A stretch of DNA of 64,000 bases, from the NCBI GenBank assembly GCA_020851565.1, contig JADZCN010000139.1:30703-94702 (forward strand), read 5' to 3'. Of this stretch, positions 35,486 through 44,520 are shown piece by piece. This stretch comes from Acidobacteriota bacterium. GTDB lineage: Bacteria; Acidobacteriota; Vicinamibacteria; Vicinamibacterales; UBA2999. Both the position numbers and the translations under genes were made by a program. How positions within the stretch are numbered: the first letter of the stretch is position 1; each line of letters starts with the position of its first letter. Under the pieces are notes generated by a model, which made no database searches, was not told the DNA's origin, and saw only the letters and a list, made by a program, of their open reading frames with translations.

Positions 35486-36085
35486 ATGCGTCTTCGGTCC
35501 GGCACGCCCATCCTGTACGTCAGCTTCGTCGCCGCCTCCATCGTCACGCTTGGCCTCTCGGGGACGTTCCTCTTCCTGATGTGGCGCCAGGACAGGGCCA
35601 CGGTGGGGTTCACGCTGGTCATCGCCCCATTCCTGATGATGGGCACGCTGCTGGCGTTCTTCGGTGTGCGGGGCCTGGTTCGCCTCGCGCGACATGGCAG
35701 CTGGCACCTCGATGTGCCCGACGAGGGGGGGCGGCTCGGCGCGCCGCTCCGCGCCACGCTGCTGCCGCAGCGCGAGGTGACGCCGAGCGGCGAGATCCAA
35801 TGCCGCCTGCGGTGTGTCCGGAGCAGCAGGACACGGGTGCACGGCACGCAGGGCAGGACCGCCGGCGCCAATCACGACACCTTGTGGGAGGAATCGTGGG
35901 CGCGGCGGAGCGGCACCATTCACCCTCGCATGGGGCTCGAGCTGACCCTGCCGTTCCCCGCCGATGGCCAACCCACGTTCGACGACCAGCGCACCGGCTC
36001 GGGCATCCAGTGGCAACTGAACGTCCTCGTTCCCACCGAGGGCCACGCTCACGAGGCGATGTTCGAGATCCCCGTTCGCGCGTGA
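35486..36085 (+). CDS. Membrane protein with two N-terminal helices and a beta-rich soluble domain
   Basis: The 199-residue product has two transmembrane helices at about residues 8-31 and 40-64, then a soluble part with WHLDVPDEGGRLGAPLRATL, IQCRLRCVRSSRTRV and LELTLPFPADGQPTFDD. The layout resembles DUF3592-type or arrestin-like membrane proteins. I cannot name the family with confidence. It is divergent from the FG-GAP gene and followed 14 bases later by the DUF2785 gene, so the latter two are probably cotranscribed. Confidence 0.65.
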   Translation: MRLRSGTPILYVSFVAASIVTLGLSGTFLFLMWRQDRATVGFTLVIAPFLMMGTLLAFFGVRGLVRLARHGSWHLDVPDEGGRLGAPLRATLLPQREVTPSGEIQCRLRCVRSSRTRVHGTQGRTAGANHDTLWEESWARRSGTIHPRMGLELTLPFPADGQPTFDDQRTGSGIQWQLNVLVPTEGHAHEAMFEIPVRA

Positions 36086-36099
36086 GGAGCTGACGAGTG

Positions 36100-37035
36100 A
36101 TGCCCGCGAAGAGCCGCCGCGTACCCCTCCGCCTGGTCTGCGCCCTGACCCTTGTCGTGGCAGTGCCCGTGCTCGCCTGGGCCCAGGGCCCACCCGCGCG
36201 CGAGCGCGCGGAGTGGATGGCCCTCGCGAACGGTGGGTTCGTCCTCCCGGCGGGCCAGCGTGCCATCGACGTGATTCGCGAGATGAACGCCTTGCTCGCT
36301 TCACCCGACCCGGCTCTGAGAGACGAGGTGGCGTACAGCGCCGCCGAGCGATGGATCCTGCGCGACAGGGCGCTCTCGCCGGACGAGTTGCGCGCGGTCA
36401 TGGCGATGTGGACGGCCAGCCTGGCCGGGGGGCTGGGCGAGAGCGGGACCGACGGCGTGTTCCGTCGATCGTTCTCCGCGCTCTGCCTCTCGGTGGTCGC
36501 GGCCGCGGACCTCTCGGCGCCGTTCCTGGACGCGGACGAGACACGCGCGTTCCTCGATCGGATGCTCGACTACTTCGCGCGCGAGCGCGACACCCGCGGC
36601 TTCGACTCCACGCGCGGCTGGATGCACTCCGTGGCGCACACCTCGGACGTGCTCAAGTTCCTGGCGCGCAACCCGAAGCTTGGTGCCGGCACGGACACGC
36701 GGCTGCTGGGGGCCGTGGGGGCGAAGCTGGAGGCCACGGACCACGTGTTCCAGTGGGGCGAGAACGACCGCATGGCCCTCGCGCTCCACTCCGCCGTGCG
36801 ACGCGCGGACGCGGATGGGGCTGCGCTCGAGGCCTGGTCCGCGCAGTGGGCGGAGGCTCACCGCGTCCTGTGGGCGGCCGGCCCGCACGTCGATGCACGC
36901 CGCTTCGCGGTCGTCGAGAACGCGAAGCAGGTGATGCGCAGCCTGCACGCGGCGCTCTCGATGGAGGCGAGCCCGACGCCCGCCGGCGAGAGCGCGCGGA
37001 AGGTCCTGCTGGCCGCGCTCGCGAAGATGCGCTGA
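36100..37035 (+). CDS. Secreted DUF2785-domain protein
   Basis: The 311-residue protein has a signal peptide ending AWAQG and the all-helical DUF2785 pattern: LRDEVAYSAAERWILRDRALS, GTDGVFRRSFSALCLSVV, RGWMHSVAHTSDVLKFLARNPKL and HVFQWGENDRMALAL. The conserved His in WMHSVAHTSD suggests a metal or catalytic site, but no activity is known for this family. GAGGAG at 36084-36089 sits 10 bases before ATG 36100. The next gene starts 15 bases downstream. Confidence 0.83.
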   Translation: MPAKSRRVPLRLVCALTLVVAVPVLAWAQGPPARERAEWMALANGGFVLPAGQRAIDVIREMNALLASPDPALRDEVAYSAAERWILRDRALSPDELRAVMAMWTASLAGGLGESGTDGVFRRSFSALCLSVVAAADLSAPFLDADETRAFLDRMLDYFARERDTRGFDSTRGWMHSVAHTSDVLKFLARNPKLGAGTDTRLLGAVGAKLEATDHVFQWGENDRMALALHSAVRRADADGAALEAWSAQWAEAHRVLWAAGPHVDARRFAVVENAKQVMRSLHAALSMEASPTPAGESARKVLLAALAKMR

Positions 37036-37050
37036 TACAATCGCGCGTTG

Positions 37051-38337
37051 ATGTCCCCAACCGATCGCATCGGCGCCGCCGGATGGCGCCTCGTCCTGCT
37101 CGCCAGCCTCGGCGGCACCCTCGAGTTCTACGACTTCGTCATCTTCGGCATCTTCGCGCGCGACATCGCCGACGCGGTGTTTCCCTCCGCGTCGCCCATC
37201 GCGTCGCTGATGGCGTCGTTCGCGGCATTCGCGGCAGGCTACCTCGCCCGCCCGCTCGGCGGGATCGTGCTCGCGCACTACGGCGACCGTTACGGGCGGC
37301 GAAAGGTCTTCATCTGGTCCGTGTTCGTGATGTCCGGCGCGACGCTGGGGATGGGGCTCGTGCCCTCCTACGCGCAGTGGGGCGTGGCGGCCAGCGCGCT
37401 GATGGTGATCCTCCGCCTGGTCCAGGGGTTCTGCCTGGGCGGGGAACTGCCGGGCGCCCTCACCTACGTCGTGGAAGCGGCGCCGCGCATCGCGCCGCTC
37501 GTCTGCGGCATCGTGTTCGCGTGCGTGACGATGGGCGTGGTGGCGGCGACCGGCGTGAGCATCTCGGTGCGGACCTTCCTCGCGCCCGAGATGGTGCCGC
37601 TCTACGGCTGGCGCATCGCGTTCGTCCTGGGCGGTCTCGGCGGCGTGCTCAGCTTCTGGCTGCGCCGATCACTCGAGGAGTCGCCGGAATTCGAACGGAT
37701 GAAGAGCCTGGTGTCGCGCCAGCCCTTCACCGAGATGCTGCGCACGCACCCCGTCCCCATCTTCGTCGGGAGTGCCATACTCGCAGGCACGGCCTGCTTC
37801 AACGGGCTGTTCTTCTCGCACCTGCCGGCCTACCTCTCCACGGTGCTGAAGTACGACCCTCGCGAGGCGGTCGTGTCGCAGACGATGGGCGTGCTGGCCT
37901 CGGCGCTCGGCATCCTGGTCGCGGGCTGGCTGGGTGACCGCATCCCGCCGCGCTACCTGCTCCGCACGGGCGTCGGGTTGCTGCTGGTCTTCGCCATCCC
38001 GTTCTACTCGGCGCTGGAGTCCCGCGGGATGCCCCTGACACCGGTGCTCGTCGTCGCCGGCCTCTGCGCCGGCTTGACGAACGGCTCGTTCGCGGTGCTG
38101 CTGACCGATCTCTTCCCCACGCGCATCCGCTTCACCGGCGTGGCACTGGTGTTCAACGTGAGCTTCACGCTGTTCTCCGGCATGGCGCCACTGGCGGCCA
38201 CGTCGCTCATCCGCGACACGGGATCGCCGGTGTCACCGGCGTACCTGATGATGGGTGCGGCCGTGCTGGCGCTGGCCGGCAGCCTGTTCTCGAAGCGTTA
38301 CGGCGGCAACGTCCTGAAGCCGGCCGCGCACGCCTGA
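37051..38337 (+). CDS. MFS transporter, metabolite:H+ symporter (MHS) type
   Basis: The 428-residue protein has twelve predicted helices. It carries the MHS signatures ASLGGTLEFYDFVIFGIFARDIADAVFP in helix 1, ARPLGGIVLAHYGDRYGRRKVFIWSV in loop 2-3 (the DxxGRR motif) and RLVQGFCLGGELPGALTYVVE. Relatives take up dicarboxylates, shikimate, proline betaine and similar compounds with protons. The substrate here is not deducible. ATG 37051 follows the DUF2785 gene closely. Confidence 0.9.
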   Translation: MSPTDRIGAAGWRLVLLASLGGTLEFYDFVIFGIFARDIADAVFPSASPIASLMASFAAFAAGYLARPLGGIVLAHYGDRYGRRKVFIWSVFVMSGATLGMGLVPSYAQWGVAASALMVILRLVQGFCLGGELPGALTYVVEAAPRIAPLVCGIVFACVTMGVVAATGVSISVRTFLAPEMVPLYGWRIAFVLGGLGGVLSFWLRRSLEESPEFERMKSLVSRQPFTEMLRTHPVPIFVGSAILAGTACFNGLFFSHLPAYLSTVLKYDPREAVVSQTMGVLASALGILVAGWLGDRIPPRYLLRTGVGLLLVFAIPFYSALESRGMPLTPVLVVAGLCAGLTNGSFAVLLTDLFPTRIRFTGVALVFNVSFTLFSGMAPLAATSLIRDTGSPVSPAYLMMGAAVLALAGSLFSKRYGGNVLKPAAHA

Positions 38338-38376
38338 GCTGAAACAATCCGCCGCCGGCGCCGGTCAGATGACTCC

Positions 38377-39285
38377 ATGACCTGGAGAGCCATCGGGGTG
38401 CTGGGTGTCTTCTGGCTGGCCTCGCTCGCGGGGACCGGCTACCTGGCGGGCTGGTACTTCGGACAGGGCGAGTACCCGGAAGGGACGATCGTCAGCACCC
38501 TACGGTCGGGTGTCCTGGACGAGGATCGCGAGATCCTGGTGCACCTGCCGGAGGGCTACGAGTCCGAGCCCGGGCGCCGCTACCCGGTCATCTACGTGCT
38601 CGACGGGTCCTCGCAGGACATCCACACCGCATCGACGGCGGCGCTCATGGCGCGGATCGGCGTCATGCCGCCGCTCATCGTCGTCGGGTTGCCGAACGTG
38701 AGCGGCGAAGGGCGGCAGCGCGACTACACGCCGCCCACCATGGCCATGGACGTGGACATCGAAGACAGTCCCCGCGGCAGCGCGGACCGGTTCCTGGCGT
38801 TCCTGAAGACCGAGCTCATCCCCGACATCGAGCGTCGCTACCGCACGACCTCCGAACGCATGCTGGCAGGCCACTCGCGGGGCGGCCTCTTCGTGGCGTG
38901 GTCGCTGACGGCCGATCCGGCGCTCTTCCAGGCACGCTTCGCGCACAGCCCCGCGCTGTGGCGTGACGACGTGGCGATGGCGGGGATACTGGAGCACTTT
39001 CTGGCCGCGACACCCGCGCTCGATTCGTTCTTCTACATGAGCCTGGGTTCGAAGGAGACCGCGGAGATGACCGAAGGGTTCTCGCGCGTGCGCGCCGTGC
39101 TGGAGGCGAGGGCGCCGGAGAACCTGCGCTGGCGTGCGGACATCGTGCAAGACGCCGTGCACCGGAACAACGGCGAATGGGCGACGCCGCTGGGTTTCAC
39201 GGCGTACTACGGTGAAGGCGCCGCGCCGGCGGCGCTCGGCGATGCGGCTCGGCACGGCCCCACAGCCGCCACAGCTCGAGACTGA
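38377..39285 (+). CDS. Membrane-anchored esterase-D-like alpha/beta hydrolase
   Basis: The 302-residue protein has an uncleaved N-terminal membrane helix (residues 5-27) and an esterase-D/Fes-type alpha/beta-hydrolase domain. YPVIYVLDGSS forms the first strand region, and the nucleophile elbow is AGHSRGGLFVAW. The catalytic Asp and His are probably in the region around FFYMSLGSKETAEM and QDAVHRNN. Relatives cleave esters of small acids or siderophores. It lies 39 bases after the MFS gene on the same strand. Confidence 0.87.
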   Translation: MTWRAIGVLGVFWLASLAGTGYLAGWYFGQGEYPEGTIVSTLRSGVLDEDREILVHLPEGYESEPGRRYPVIYVLDGSSQDIHTASTAALMARIGVMPPLIVVGLPNVSGEGRQRDYTPPTMAMDVDIEDSPRGSADRFLAFLKTELIPDIERRYRTTSERMLAGHSRGGLFVAWSLTADPALFQARFAHSPALWRDDVAMAGILEHFLAATPALDSFFYMSLGSKETAEMTEGFSRVRAVLEARAPENLRWRADIVQDAVHRNNGEWATPLGFTAYYGEGAAPAALGDAARHGPTAATARD

Positions 39286-39361
39286 TCGCGCCGAAGGGGT
39301 CGATGCCTGCGGTCGCGCCGCGCGCCCCTGCTGCGCCGACTCCCGACTCCCGACCGGATCG

Positions 39362-41800
39362 TTACTCCGCCCGAAGGGCTTCGACTGGATCCACCGTCGA
39401 CGCCCGTCGCGCGGGAACCACGCTGGCGACGAGGGCCGCACCCGCGAGGGCCGCGAATGCGGCGACGAACGCGCGCGGGTCCGTCGCTTCGAGGCCGAAC
39501 AGGAAGGCCCTTGCCGTGGCGGTCAGCGCCCAGGCGCCCGCGCTGCCGAGCACGAGCCCGAGCGCGACCAGCACGCCCGCGTTTCTCAACACCATGCCGA
39601 CGACCGCAGGGCGCGAGGCGCCGAGCGCCATGCGCACGCCGATCTCGCGCGTGCGCTGTGAGACCGTGTACGCGAGCGTGCCGTAGATGCCCACGGCGGA
39701 GATGACAAGGCCCAGCGCGCCGAACAGGCTGATGAGCAGCATGTTGAACCTCCGCTGCGCCACGCGGCGCTCCAGCACCTCCTCCATCGTCCGGACATTG
39801 CGCAGCGGCACGTCCGGCAACACCTGGCCGACCGCGGCCTTCACCGCAGGCAGCACGTCGTAGGGATTGCCGCTGGTGCGGATCACGAGCTCGCCGGCGC
39901 CGCGCCCGCCCTGCAGCAGCGGGAGATAGATCTCGGGCAGGGGATCGGTTTCGAGGCTGGTCTGGTGGATGTCGCCCACGACGCCGACGATGGTGCGATC
40001 CGCGTCGTTCACCTTCGCGACGCGCCCAATCGGATCCTGCCCCGGAAAATAGCGGCGCGCCACCGACTCGTTGACGATGATGACGAGCTGGGCGTCGGCG
40101 CGGTCGGACGACTCGAACAGGCGGCCCACGCGCAGCGGAATGCGAAGGGCCAGGTGATACTCGGGCGAGACGCGGCGCACGCTGACCGTGTCCCTCTGGC
40201 GGTCGGGCTCGCGCCCGGGGAGCGTGAACGTCGTGGTGCTCATGGACGTGCCGAGCGGCATGCCGCCCATCACGTACGACGCGTGCACGACACCGGGCGC
40301 GCCGGTGATGCGATCCACGATCTCCTGGAACTTCAACGTGTGGTCGGCCGGCGGCTGGTTCGGGTCGAAGCGCGGGAACACCTGCGTCGTCAGCACGTTC
40401 GACGGGTCGAAGCCGGGCTCGATGCGCATCAGCGTGACGAAACTGCCGATGAAGAGCGCGGCGCCGACGAGCAGGACGACCGCCAGCGCCACCTCCACCA
40501 CGACCAGGGCGCTGCGGACGCGGTGGCGGGCGGAGCCTATCGTGCCGCGCGCGCCGTCCTTGAGCGTGTGGACGAGGTCTGGCCTCGACAGGTGGAGTGC
40601 CGGCGCGATGCCGAAGAGCACGCCGGTCACGAGGGCCGACACCGCGGCGACGGCCAGCACGCGCAAGTCGAGGGCGATGGCGCTGACGCGCGCCACGCCG
40701 TCGGGCATCGACGCCTTCAGCACCTGCACGAACCACGCGGCGAGCAGCACGGCCAGTGCCGTCCCCGCCAGGGACAGGACGACGTTCTCGACCAGGAGCT
40801 GGCGAAGCAGGCGCCCCCGCCCGGCACCGAGCGCGGCGCGAACGCCGACTTCACGCTCACGCGCGGTGGCGCGCGCCAGCTGCAGCGTCGCCACGTTCAC
40901 GCACGCGATCACGAGCACGATGCCGACCGCGCTCAGCAGCATCAGCATCCACGACTTCGTGCGCGCGCCGACGATGTGGTCGCGGAGGGGGCGCACACCG
41001 GTGAGGGCGTCCTTGTTCCACTCGGGATGCGCGGCCTGCAGCGCTGCCGCGATCTGGTCCATGCGTGCCTGGGCCTGCTCGACTGTGACGCCCGGCTTCA
41101 GCCGGCCGACGGCCTGCAGGTACAGGCTGATCCAGTCTGGCTTGCGGATGCGCTCGTCCGGAGGCACGACGTATGGCACGTACAGGTCCGGCGCGCGCGC
41201 CGCGCCGACAGGGTAGGTGACGTTCGGGGGCAGCACGCCGATCACCTCGTATCGCTCGCCCTGCAGGGGAATGGCCTGGCCGATGACGGCGGGATCGCCG
41301 CCGAAGCGACGTTGCCACAGTGAGTCGCTCAGGACGACGACGTGGTTGCGGCCCTCTACCTCGTTCTCCGCCGTGAATGGCCGTCCGAGCGCGGGCGCGA
41401 TGCGCAGAACGTCGAAGAGGCCCGCGGTCGCGCGGACGGCCCGGAGGTCCTCGGGGTCCGTGCCGGGCTCGTAAAGGGTGTAGCCGGCGGTAGTGTACGC
41501 CGCGAAGGTCTCGAACACGTCCTGCTGGGCGGCCCAGTCCAGGTAGTTCTGCGGCGCGATGGAGGTGAGGGCCGACGGGTCGCGCGCCGGGTCGGGCTCG
41601 GCTGGCGGCGGCCGCCGCTCGCCCACCGCCACCAGTCGGTCGTGCTCGTCGAACGGAAGGCCGCGGAGGACCACGGCATCCACGACCGAGAAGATGGCCG
41701 TGCTGGCCCCAATGCCCAGTGCCAGGACAGCCAGCGCCACGAGGGTGAAGGTCTTCGAGGCGCGAAGGGCACGGATGGCGGCAGTGAGATCGGCGCGCAT
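39362..41800 (-). CDS. Orphan ABC permease of the ADOP type, without the prefix domain
   Basis: The 812-residue protein has the same two MacB/FtsX units as the permease at 11581-14325: VLALGIGASTAIFSVVDAVVLRGLPFDE, VVLSDSLWQRRFGGDPAV, IACVNVATLQLARATAREREVGVRAALGA, IVNESVARRYFPGQDPIG and VPARRASTVDPVEALRAE. It lacks the N-terminal prefix and the paired PadR gene. The two copies are distant paralogues rather than a recent duplication. No ATPase gene is adjacent. Confidence 0.9.
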   Translation of the reverse strand: MRADLTAAIRALRASKTFTLVALAVLALGIGASTAIFSVVDAVVLRGLPFDEHDRLVAVGERRPPPAEPDPARDPSALTSIAPQNYLDWAAQQDVFETFAAYTTAGYTLYEPGTDPEDLRAVRATAGLFDVLRIAPALGRPFTAENEVEGRNHVVVLSDSLWQRRFGGDPAVIGQAIPLQGERYEVIGVLPPNVTYPVGAARAPDLYVPYVVPPDERIRKPDWISLYLQAVGRLKPGVTVEQAQARMDQIAAALQAAHPEWNKDALTGVRPLRDHIVGARTKSWMLMLLSAVGIVLVIACVNVATLQLARATAREREVGVRAALGAGRGRLLRQLLVENVVLSLAGTALAVLLAAWFVQVLKASMPDGVARVSAIALDLRVLAVAAVSALVTGVLFGIAPALHLSRPDLVHTLKDGARGTIGSARHRVRSALVVVEVALAVVLLVGAALFIGSFVTLMRIEPGFDPSNVLTTQVFPRFDPNQPPADHTLKFQEIVDRITGAPGVVHASYVMGGMPLGTSMSTTTFTLPGREPDRQRDTVSVRRVSPEYHLALRIPLRVGRLFESSDRADAQLVIIVNESVARRYFPGQDPIGRVAKVNDADRTIVGVVGDIHQTSLETDPLPEIYLPLLQGGRGAGELVIRTSGNPYDVLPAVKAAVGQVLPDVPLRNVRTMEEVLERRVAQRRFNMLLISLFGALGLVISAVGIYGTLAYTVSQRTREIGVRMALGASRPAVVGMVLRNAGVLVALGLVLGSAGAWALTATARAFLFGLEATDPRAFVAAFAALAGAALVASVVPARRASTVDPVEALRAE

Positions 41801-41981
41801 GGGGTGTTGGACGGTCGAGCCGGGTGGCCGGTTTGGAGGATCGCTGCGGGGGGATTCTACTGCGCGTCAGGCCTGCGGTAGGCGGCGCTCTCGCGCCGGA
41901 GGCCTGCCGGCCAGCAGCGCGTTCGCGCCGCAGGCCGGCCTTCGGCCGGTGGGCGACCCTTCGCGGTCGTGAGATTCCACG

Positions 41982-42063
41982 CGAGCGCAAAAGAGCCGCG
42001 CGTTCGTGGCCTGCGGGTCGTTTGTCGGTCACCCGCGTCGGCCGGCCTCAAGGGAAGCGCGGC
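41982..42063 (+). repeat. 82-bp direct repeat, copy 1
   Basis: This copy lies in the 670-base gap upstream of the second ADOP permease. An identical copy is at 42171-42252. The gap (41801-42470) also holds a 35-bp inverted repeat and the ATCTGCGG array; I see no gene in it. Confidence 0.9.
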
Positions 42064-42090
42064 GACCGTGCCCAGGTGAGCTCGAGGTGA

Positions 42091-42125
42091 GCGGGCGGTG
42101 CGCCGACGGTCCGGCCGCGCTTCCC
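42091..42125 (+). repeat. 35-bp inverted repeat, left arm
   Basis: Its exact reverse complement is at 42241-42275, overlapping the end of the second 82-bp repeat. The arms could pair across a loop of about 115 bases in RNA or single-stranded DNA. Confidence 0.88.
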
Positions 42126-42170
42126 GCTCGGCCGGCCGGTCAAACGCCCCTCCGGCAACGTCAGGAACGA

Positions 42171-42252
42171 CGAGCGCAAAAGAGCCGCGCGTTCGTGGCC
42201 TGCGGGTCGTTTGTCGGTCACCCGCGTCGGCCGGCCTCAAGGGAAGCGCGGC
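42171..42252 (+). repeat. 82-bp direct repeat, copy 2
   Basis: Identical to 41982-42063, 189 bases apart start to start. The last 12 bases are also part of the right arm of the inverted repeat. Confidence 0.9.
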
Positions 42253-42275
42253 CGGACCGTCGGCGCACCGCCCGC
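42241..42275 (+). repeat. 35-bp inverted repeat, right arm
   Basis: Reverse complement of 42091-42125 without mismatch by direct reading. Confidence 0.88.
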
Positions 42276-42311
42276 CGTGCTCGAGCTCGCGTGAACCGCA
42301 GCCCGTTCGGA

Positions 42312-42425
42312 AATCTGCGCAATCTGCGGCCAACTCGGCATCTGCTGCATCTGCGGCTTCTGTGCCATCTGCGGCTTTTGTGTCATCTGCGGCTTCTGTG
42401 TCATCTGCGGCCCTCTGCGGCCTCT
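42312..42425 (+). repeat. ATCTGCGG-type tandem repeat
   Basis: Six to seven copies of an imperfect unit of about 15-18 nt (CATCTGCGGCTTCTGTG type) precede the next gene. The same ATCTGCG core is found at 18441-18470. Confidence 0.8.
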
Positions 42426-42470
42426 CCGCGTTCCATAATGGGATCAGCGCCATCACCCAGAGGGCACCCA

Positions 42471-43037
42471 ATGAGCCGCCGACGCTATCTGCGCATCCCA
42501 GCCGCCATCTTCTCCATCTCCATCTCCATCTCCATCGGCGTCGCGGCGCAGCAGCCGAAGCCCATCGAGCTCGACGCCACCACGCTCGCGGCGCGCACCC
42601 AGGCGGCGCGCAGCCTCGTGCCGCTGCTCGAGGACGTGAAGAAGCGCGCGACCTCGACCATGAACGTCCAGCCAGGTGGCGCGCCCCCGTCGCCGTTCAC
42701 CGGCCAGCAGTCCACCCTCCTGGCATTCACGCTCAGCAAGCGCCCGCCCGTGGACCCGCGCGTCGTGCAGGCGATGGATCGCCTGCTGAAGTGGACGCCC
42801 GGCGATCGCGCGGACGAGGCCCAGGCGCGACTGTTCGATGAGTGGCTCAACCAGTTGTCGCTCAAGGCCACGGGACTGAAGCTGCAGACGAGCCCCGGTG
42901 CCTGTGACACCGGCTGCGTCGTCGAGACGATGACACAGCTGGACGACACGTGGGGCCAGTCGCCGCGCGACCGCGCGGAGCAGCGCGACGGGGTGCTGCT
43001 CGACGCCCTCGCCGAAGCCGTCAAGACCATCAAATAG
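42471..43037 (+). CDS. Secreted protein of unknown function with SISISIS leader
   Basis: The 188-residue product has a signal peptide with a run of alternating Ser-Ile (AAIFSISISISIGVAAQ). The mature part is helical: TLAARTQAARSLVPLLEDVKKRA, DPRVVQAMDRLLKWTP, DEWLNQLSLKATG. A small cysteine pair lies in GACDTGCVVE. I do not recognise the family. ATG 42471 directly precedes the leader. It ends 22 bases before a cluster of three hairpins shared with the convergent cupredoxin gene. Confidence 0.68.
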   Translation: MSRRRYLRIPAAIFSISISISIGVAAQQPKPIELDATTLAARTQAARSLVPLLEDVKKRATSTMNVQPGGAPPSPFTGQQSTLLAFTLSKRPPVDPRVVQAMDRLLKWTPGDRADEAQARLFDEWLNQLSLKATGLKLQTSPGACDTGCVVETMTQLDDTWGQSPRDRAEQRDGVLLDALAEAVKTIK

Positions 43038-43059
43038 CAGTACTCACCCGTCTGCCCCA

Positions 43060-43112
43060 CCGCCCGAAGGGCGGCCTACCGGTGTAACCGGTTATCCCGC
43101 GCGACGCGCGGG
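43060..43112. terminator. Three consecutive hairpins between convergent genes
   Basis: Three perfect stem-loops stand in a row: CCGCCC-GAA-GGGCGG (43060-43074), ACCGGT-GTA-ACCGGT (43078-43092) and CCCGCGC-GAC-GCGCGGG (43096-43112). They lie between the stops of two convergent genes. There is no U-tract, so termination would depend on Rho or on the strong stems alone. Confidence 0.6.
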
Positions 43113-43113
43113 C

Positions 43114-43539
43114 CTAGTCGCAGTACGGCCCCGTGCACGGCGGTGGCGGCTCGCCCTGCGAGGGGCTGATGGCGCCAATCATCGCCGGGTGGAGCGAGCA
43201 GTGATAATTCGTGCCGGCTGCCGGCGACTGGATGGCGCGGCTCGTCGCGCCGGGTGCGATGTCGCCGGTGTCGAACGTGCCGTCGTTGGCGACGATGCGA
43301 TGGACGAGACCATCGTTGTTGCGCCAGGCCACGGTCCCGGCTCCTGCCAGCGCGGCGGGGTTTGGCGTGAACGCCTGCGACCCGCTCGTTGCGACGATGT
43401 TGACAGTGACCGCGGCCGCGGCGCCTCCGCCACCCGAGGGCGTCGGGCTGGTCGGAGTCCCACCGCCCCCTCCGCCACATCCTGCCGAGAGAAGCGCCAT
43501 CACCAGCGCAGCCCTTCCGTACATCCGGCGTGCAGACAT
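43114..43539 (-). CDS. Cupredoxin (plastocyanin-like) lipoprotein
   Basis: The 141-residue protein has a lipoprotein signal (ALVMALLSAGC) followed by a Gly/Ser/Pro linker and a cupredoxin domain. The type 1 copper ligands are visible as His in LVHRIVAND, then Cys, His and Met in YHCSLHPAMIG. Such proteins carry electrons or bind copper at the outer face of the membrane. The C-terminal tail PSQGEPPPPCTGPYCD adds two Cys. ATG 43539 gives the cleanest signal; nearby Met codons are possible. Confidence 0.85.
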   Translation of the reverse strand: MSARRMYGRAALVMALLSAGCGGGGGGTPTSPTPSGGGGAAAAVTVNIVATSGSQAFTPNPAALAGAGTVAWRNNDGLVHRIVANDGTFDTGDIAPGATSRAIQSPAAGTNYHCSLHPAMIGAISPSQGEPPPPCTGPYCD

Positions 43540-43670
43540 GCCCAGTCTCCTCTGCCGTCGGAGGAGGGCAAGATTCGAACCAGCGCCCCCGAATGGTTCG
43601 CGCGCCAGATTACGCCCACACATCTCGCGCGCACGGAGGCAAGGCTTACGAGCGCGGTAAGTGCTTACCT

Positions 43671-43795
43671 TGGGTGCAAGGGTGCAAGGGTGCAGGGGGC
43701 TTCAGAGGTTCTGGGGTTCAGAGGTTCTGGGGTTCAGAGGTTCTGGGGTTCAGAGGTTCTGGGGTTCTGGGGTTCTCACTTCTGACTTCTCTTTC
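43671..43795 (+). repeat. Mixed GGGTGCAA and GGTTCTGG tandem repeats
   Basis: A short GGGTGCAA run is followed by about ten copies of the 8-nt unit GGTTCTGG or GGTTCAGA. The array ends 5 bases before the hisA stop codon. Confidence 0.88.
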
Positions 43796-43800
43796 CCGTC

Positions 43801-44520
43801 TCACTCGATCGCGAGGCTCCCCGTGTAGATGGCCATCCCGACCACGGCGTCCACGTTCATCGCGTGTAGCGCGTCGATCTCGGCTCGCGTCGTGATGCCG
43901 CCGGCGGCGGTCACGCGTCGTGCGGTGGCCTCACGGACCGCGCGGATGGCGTCCATGTCGGTCCCCTGCATCAGCCCCTCCTTGTCCACGTGGGTGTAGA
44001 GGAACTCGTCGCAGTAGCCCTCCAGCGCCAGCACTGCCGCCACCGGGCCGATGGGCAGCGGCGTCTTCCAGCCATGGATGACCACGCGTCCACCCTTCGA
44101 GTCCACGGCGGCAATCACGCGCTGCGGGCCGATCGTCTGGGCGAGCGCCCGGGCGAAGTCGTGGTTGACGACGATGGACGGATCACCGGCGGCATCGGCC
44201 GCCGACCACTGGCCCGGTCCGCGGAAGAGCGCGGAGCCCGCGATCACGGCCTGTGCACCGGCTGCCAGCAGCTCTTCGGCGCGTCCAACCGTGCGCACGC
44301 CGCCGCCGACGCGGCAGGGAAGCCGGGCGGCAATGCGGCGGACCAGCTCGTCGTTGTTCCCGCGAGACATTGCGGCATCGAGGTCGATCAGCTGGACCTT
44401 CGGGAACTTCGCGAACTTCTCAATCCACGCGTCCACATCGTCGCTGGCGATGGCGAGCTTCTCGCCCTGGACGAGCTGCACGATGCGGCTGTTCTGGAGG
44501 TCGATGGAGGGGATCAGCAT
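43801..44520 (-). CDS. hisA: Phosphoribosylformimino-AICAR ribotide isomerase
   Basis: The 239-residue (betaalpha)8 protein begins MLIPSIDLQNSRIVQLVQGE, with catalytic D7 in the first strand. It contains RVGGGVRT and AVIAGSALF (first phosphate site), the second catalytic Asp in VIAAVDSKGGRVVIHGW, and VTAAGGITTRAEI near the end. HisA isomerises ProFAR to PRFAR in histidine synthesis. It is the last gene of the operon, after hisF, and is separated from hisF by the GGTTCTGG repeat. The usual order is hisA before hisF; here it is reversed. Confidence 0.95.
   Translation of the reverse strand: MLIPSIDLQNSRIVQLVQGEKLAIASDDVDAWIEKFAKFPKVQLIDLDAAMSRGNNDELVRRIAARLPCRVGGGVRTVGRAEELLAAGAQAVIAGSALFRGPGQWSAADAAGDPSIVVNHDFARALAQTIGPQRVIAAVDSKGGRVVIHGWKTPLPIGPVAAVLALEGYCDEFLYTHVDKEGLMQGTDMDAIRAVREATARRVTAAGGITTRAEIDALHAMNVDAVVGMAIYTGSLAIE

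Noticed and set aside
39362..41800. Tandem duplication of the ADOP permease at 11581-14325
   Set aside because: The two share family motifs only; lengths, prefix domain and most residues differ, so they are distant paralogues.
43555..43625. tRNA-like stretch (TTCGAATC on the minus strand, GGTTCGAATCTTGCC)
   Set aside because: The T-loop looks right but the T-stem has a mismatch. I could not build an acceptor stem, D arm and anticodon arm around it. It may be a decayed tRNA fragment; a tRNA covariance search would settle it.
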